The translations under genes were made by a program, and so were the position numbers. The notes beneath the pieces were generated by a model that was not told the origin of the DNA, ran no database searches, and was given only the letters and a program-made list of their open reading frames with translations. From Planctomycetota bacterium (GTDB lineage Bacteria; Planctomycetota; Planctomycetia; JALXBF01), in NCBI GenBank assembly GCA_026991575.1, contig JALXBF010000143.1, positions 1 to 44,987 of the forward strand: a stretch of 44,987 nucleotides of DNA, in the 5' to 3' direction. Shown here in pieces: positions 44,242 through 44,987 of this stretch (its first letter is position 1; each line of letters begins with the position of its first letter).

Positions 44242-44987
44242 AACACTGACCCACAGCTCCAGCTCCCGGCTGGCGGGTCGGATACACGGTGCCCTCGTCG
44301 GCGATGTTTGGCCTCTTGCAGCCACTCAATCAGCAGCTCGTTCGCAGTGTGTGCAAGCCATACGCGGAAGGACACCTTCGCCACATCCCCGGAGCAATTC
44401 GTGAACCGAAGGGTTGACGGATCCGGCGTGCCTAAGCGGGATAAGACTAGCAAGCACCGGTCGCCCGGGGCCCGCCCCCACCGAACTGGACGCACGGTTC
44501 TCCCGCACCCGGCTCTACAGTCGGCGGCCCTACCACAAAGGAGACTTCCCTGAGGTGGTTAGCCACGCGGGACGGCCAGCCGTGTTCGACTTAAAAACGA
44601 CCGAGTCACCTTCTGCGCGGGTCGCCTCCAGGCCCAACAACGCACACCGGGCTGGGACCTCACCATCTCACACGCCGTCACCCGAGGCCGCCGGGAGACA
44701 ACCTCCAGCTTCACGGCCATCGCCAGAACCTCACTCCAGCCCCGCCACCTTCTTTAGCCATCCCGAGCACTCACGCTGGTGCCCGTCTGCCGCTGCACCT
44801 TCCGCTCGCCTCCGCCTTCCTGGACCCCGTCGCTGTACGGGCATTACCCCGCTTCCTCCTTTGCTTGCCACCCTCTGACTCCTGATGGGCCGCTCCTCCT
44901 GTCGGTTCGGTGCTCCGATTCGCCCCAGTCCGGCGAGCACCAAGCGGACCGCCGGGGGACATCTTACAGGGCCCACCCTATACCCTG
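44242..44987. other. Region downstream of the Rpn-type gene
   Basis: 746 bp to the window end with no supportable gene. The minus strand between about 44270 and 44420 translates to a peptide that looks coding-like ('AKVSFRVWLAHTANELLIEW'), but no family is recognised and no start is supported. Repeat copy B lies at 44432-44485. The end of the window may hold the upstream region of a gene outside it. Confidence 0.4.
44432..44485 (+). repeat. Intergenic repeat copy B
   Basis: Second copy of the sequence at 42649-42701, same orientation, 190 bp after the Rpn stop. Copies A and B bracket the Rpn gene with about 1.7 kb between them. Confidence 0.5.

Noticed and set aside
1-44987. CRISPR arrays, tRNA or rRNA genes
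   Set aside because: No regularly spaced repeats, no tRNA-like T-arm/acceptor pairs and no conserved rRNA stretches were recognised on either strand by eye.

Overview
The window comes from a high-GC planctomycete chromosome. The evidence is a set of protein families typical of that phylum: two tandem DUF1559 pseudopilin-like proteins, a DUF1501 / DUF1549-DUF1553 / planctomycete-cytochrome (PSC1)-WD40 operon, PEP-CTERM-like tails, and a Ser/Thr kinase with FHA modules. I cannot place it below phylum. I see no rRNA, tRNA, CRISPR array, intact insertion sequence or replication origin.

Layout. 1-2146 (+): the 3' end of a DUF3604-like gene, a DJ-1/PfpI protein and a GNAT acetyltransferase. 2109-6441 (-): an M20 peptidase, then upstream of it a probable operon queC-queD-cation/proton antiporter with CBS domains. 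6755-12823 (+): a secreted kelch/fibronectin protein, a twin-arginine exported helical-barrel protein, and two DUF1559 proteins. 12948-17970 (-): a tightly packed operon of an ABC-2 type permease, an unknown membrane protein and a neutral-ceramidase-like protein. 18070-25545 (-): the DUF1501, DUF1549/1553 and PSC1-WD40 operon. 25765-27993 (-): a site-2 protease with CBS domains and a K+ channel with RCK domains, divergent from a UspA gene at 28144. 28664-30275 (-): two YeeE/YedE half-transporters and an ArsR regulator, with a near-consensus promoter and a palindromic operator in front. 31300-34683 (-): a GH127 glycosidase and an enolase-superfamily enzyme. 34943-36707 (-): a lamin-tail protein and a second protein, both with PEP-CTERM-like ends, separated by a striking 23-bp imperfect hairpin. 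37061-42312 (-): a class-V aminotransferase, a kinase-zinc ribbon-FHA protein and a GT-C family membrane glycosyltransferase. 43285-44241 (+): an Rpn/DUF4351 nuclease-like gene, flanked by two copies of a related ~54-bp sequence.

How genes work together. The best-supported functional units are queC/queD (7-deazaguanine synthesis), the YeeE/YedE pair with its ArsR regulator (uptake of a sulfur compound under repressor control), GH127 with the enolase-superfamily enzyme (release, then dehydration or epimerisation, of a sugar or sugar acid), the DUF1501/1549/1553/PSC1 cell-surface set, and the kinase overlapping a GT-C transferase. The rest is housekeeping or unassigned. Nothing here is an obvious defence or biosynthetic island. 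The most unusual signals are the promoter-operator at 30321-30381, the long hairpin at 35838-35943, the ATPase-less permease/ceramidase operon, and the kinase/GT-C overlap.
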